Below are positions 63,745 to 64,000 of a DNA stretch of 64,000 bases, piece by piece. The notes below the pieces were generated by a model, which saw nothing but the letters and a program-made list of their open reading frames with translations, ran no database searches and was not told the origin of the DNA. Origin of the DNA: Ovis canadensis (lineage: Eukaryota > Chordata > Mammalia > Artiodactyla > Bovidae). The stretch is from contig NC_091247.1 of the NCBI RefSeq assembly GCF_042477335.2, positions 3,618,501 to 3,682,500 on the forward strand. Direction: 5' to 3'. The translations under genes were made by a program, and so were the position numbers. How positions within the stretch are numbered: position 1 is the stretch's first letter; each line of letters begins with the position of its first letter.

Positions 63745-64000
63745 CTGAAATGGACATGGGGCCCCCCTGTGATTCCTGGGGCACCTGCCAGACCCTTGCC
63801 AGCCTCTCCATGGCTGGTGGTTCAGGACAGCCCCTCCTCGGGAGAAGGACCCGCCTAGCCTCCCCCTTAGGTACCCACTTCCTGGGCCTCCACCTTAGCC
63901 CTTAGCTCTGCCCGGAAGGAGCTGGAGGAGGTCAGTGTGTGAGGCCAGGACACAGGTCACCCCACAAGAGTGGGCACGCGGCCAGCCAGCTCTGCAGTCG
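63745..64000 (-). other. PAEP: PAEP/LGB intron 6 (partial)
   Basis: The 256 bases between the last-exon acceptor and the window edge contain no segment matching the short exon that ends the beta-lactoglobulin reading frame, so that exon should lie just beyond the edge. Confidence 0.6.

Overview
This is mammalian nuclear DNA from a ruminant, very probably a bovid (cattle or a close relative). It carries dozens of Bov-tA/BOV-A2 SINEs, CHR-type tRNA-Glu SINEs, BovB LINE pieces and one almost complete BovB. Its right edge is the 3' end of the beta-lactoglobulin gene. The gene order, KCNT1(-) SOHLH1(+) LCN9(-) GLT6D1(+) PAEP/LGB(-), is the order I know for human 9q34.3 read in reverse, so the window appears to be the syntenic block near the end of cattle chromosome 11.

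Region by region. 1-16,229: the 5' part of KCNT1 (sodium-activated K+ channel) on the minus strand, with two coding exons (16,120-16,229 and 4,855-5,013) in GC-rich introns. 16,230-20,047: KCNT1-SOHLH1 head-to-head spacer with two CpG-rich patches. 20,048-24,162: SOHLH1, a germ-cell bHLH factor, eight coding exons, 346 codons, apparently intact. 24,300-36,000: no gene recognised; GC-rich unique DNA, then fragmented L1 (about 27.8-30.5 kb and 32.8-33.7 kb) with nested BovB and SINE pieces. 36,015-37,553: LCN9, a secreted lipocalin, six coding exons, 189 codons, intact. 40,528-53,271: GLT6D1, a GT6-family glycosyltransferase-like protein, four coding exons, 308 codons, intact but lacking the DXD metal motif. 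Its 10.4-kb first intron holds an almost full-length BovB LINE (about 43.56-47.18 kb). 53,440-63,560: repeats plus a GC-rich stretch (57.5-61 kb) with one exon-like signal I cannot assign. 63,562-63,744: last (untranslated) exon and poly(A) signal of PAEP/LGB.

The genes are separate transcription units rather than a pathway: a neuronal channel, a germline transcription factor, a lipocalin, a glycosyltransferase-like protein and a milk protein. LCN9 and PAEP belong to the lipocalin cluster of this chromosome arm. All exons were built by eye from splice signals, reading-frame phase and remembered orthologue sequences; no alignment was run. Repeat boundaries are approximate to about 10-20 bases. 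I recognised no LTR retroelement, and found no new multi-gene system. The more unusual points are the DXD loss in GLT6D1, the near-complete BovB, a datable local duplication with a SINE in one copy, and the unassigned exon-like stretch at 59.7 kb.
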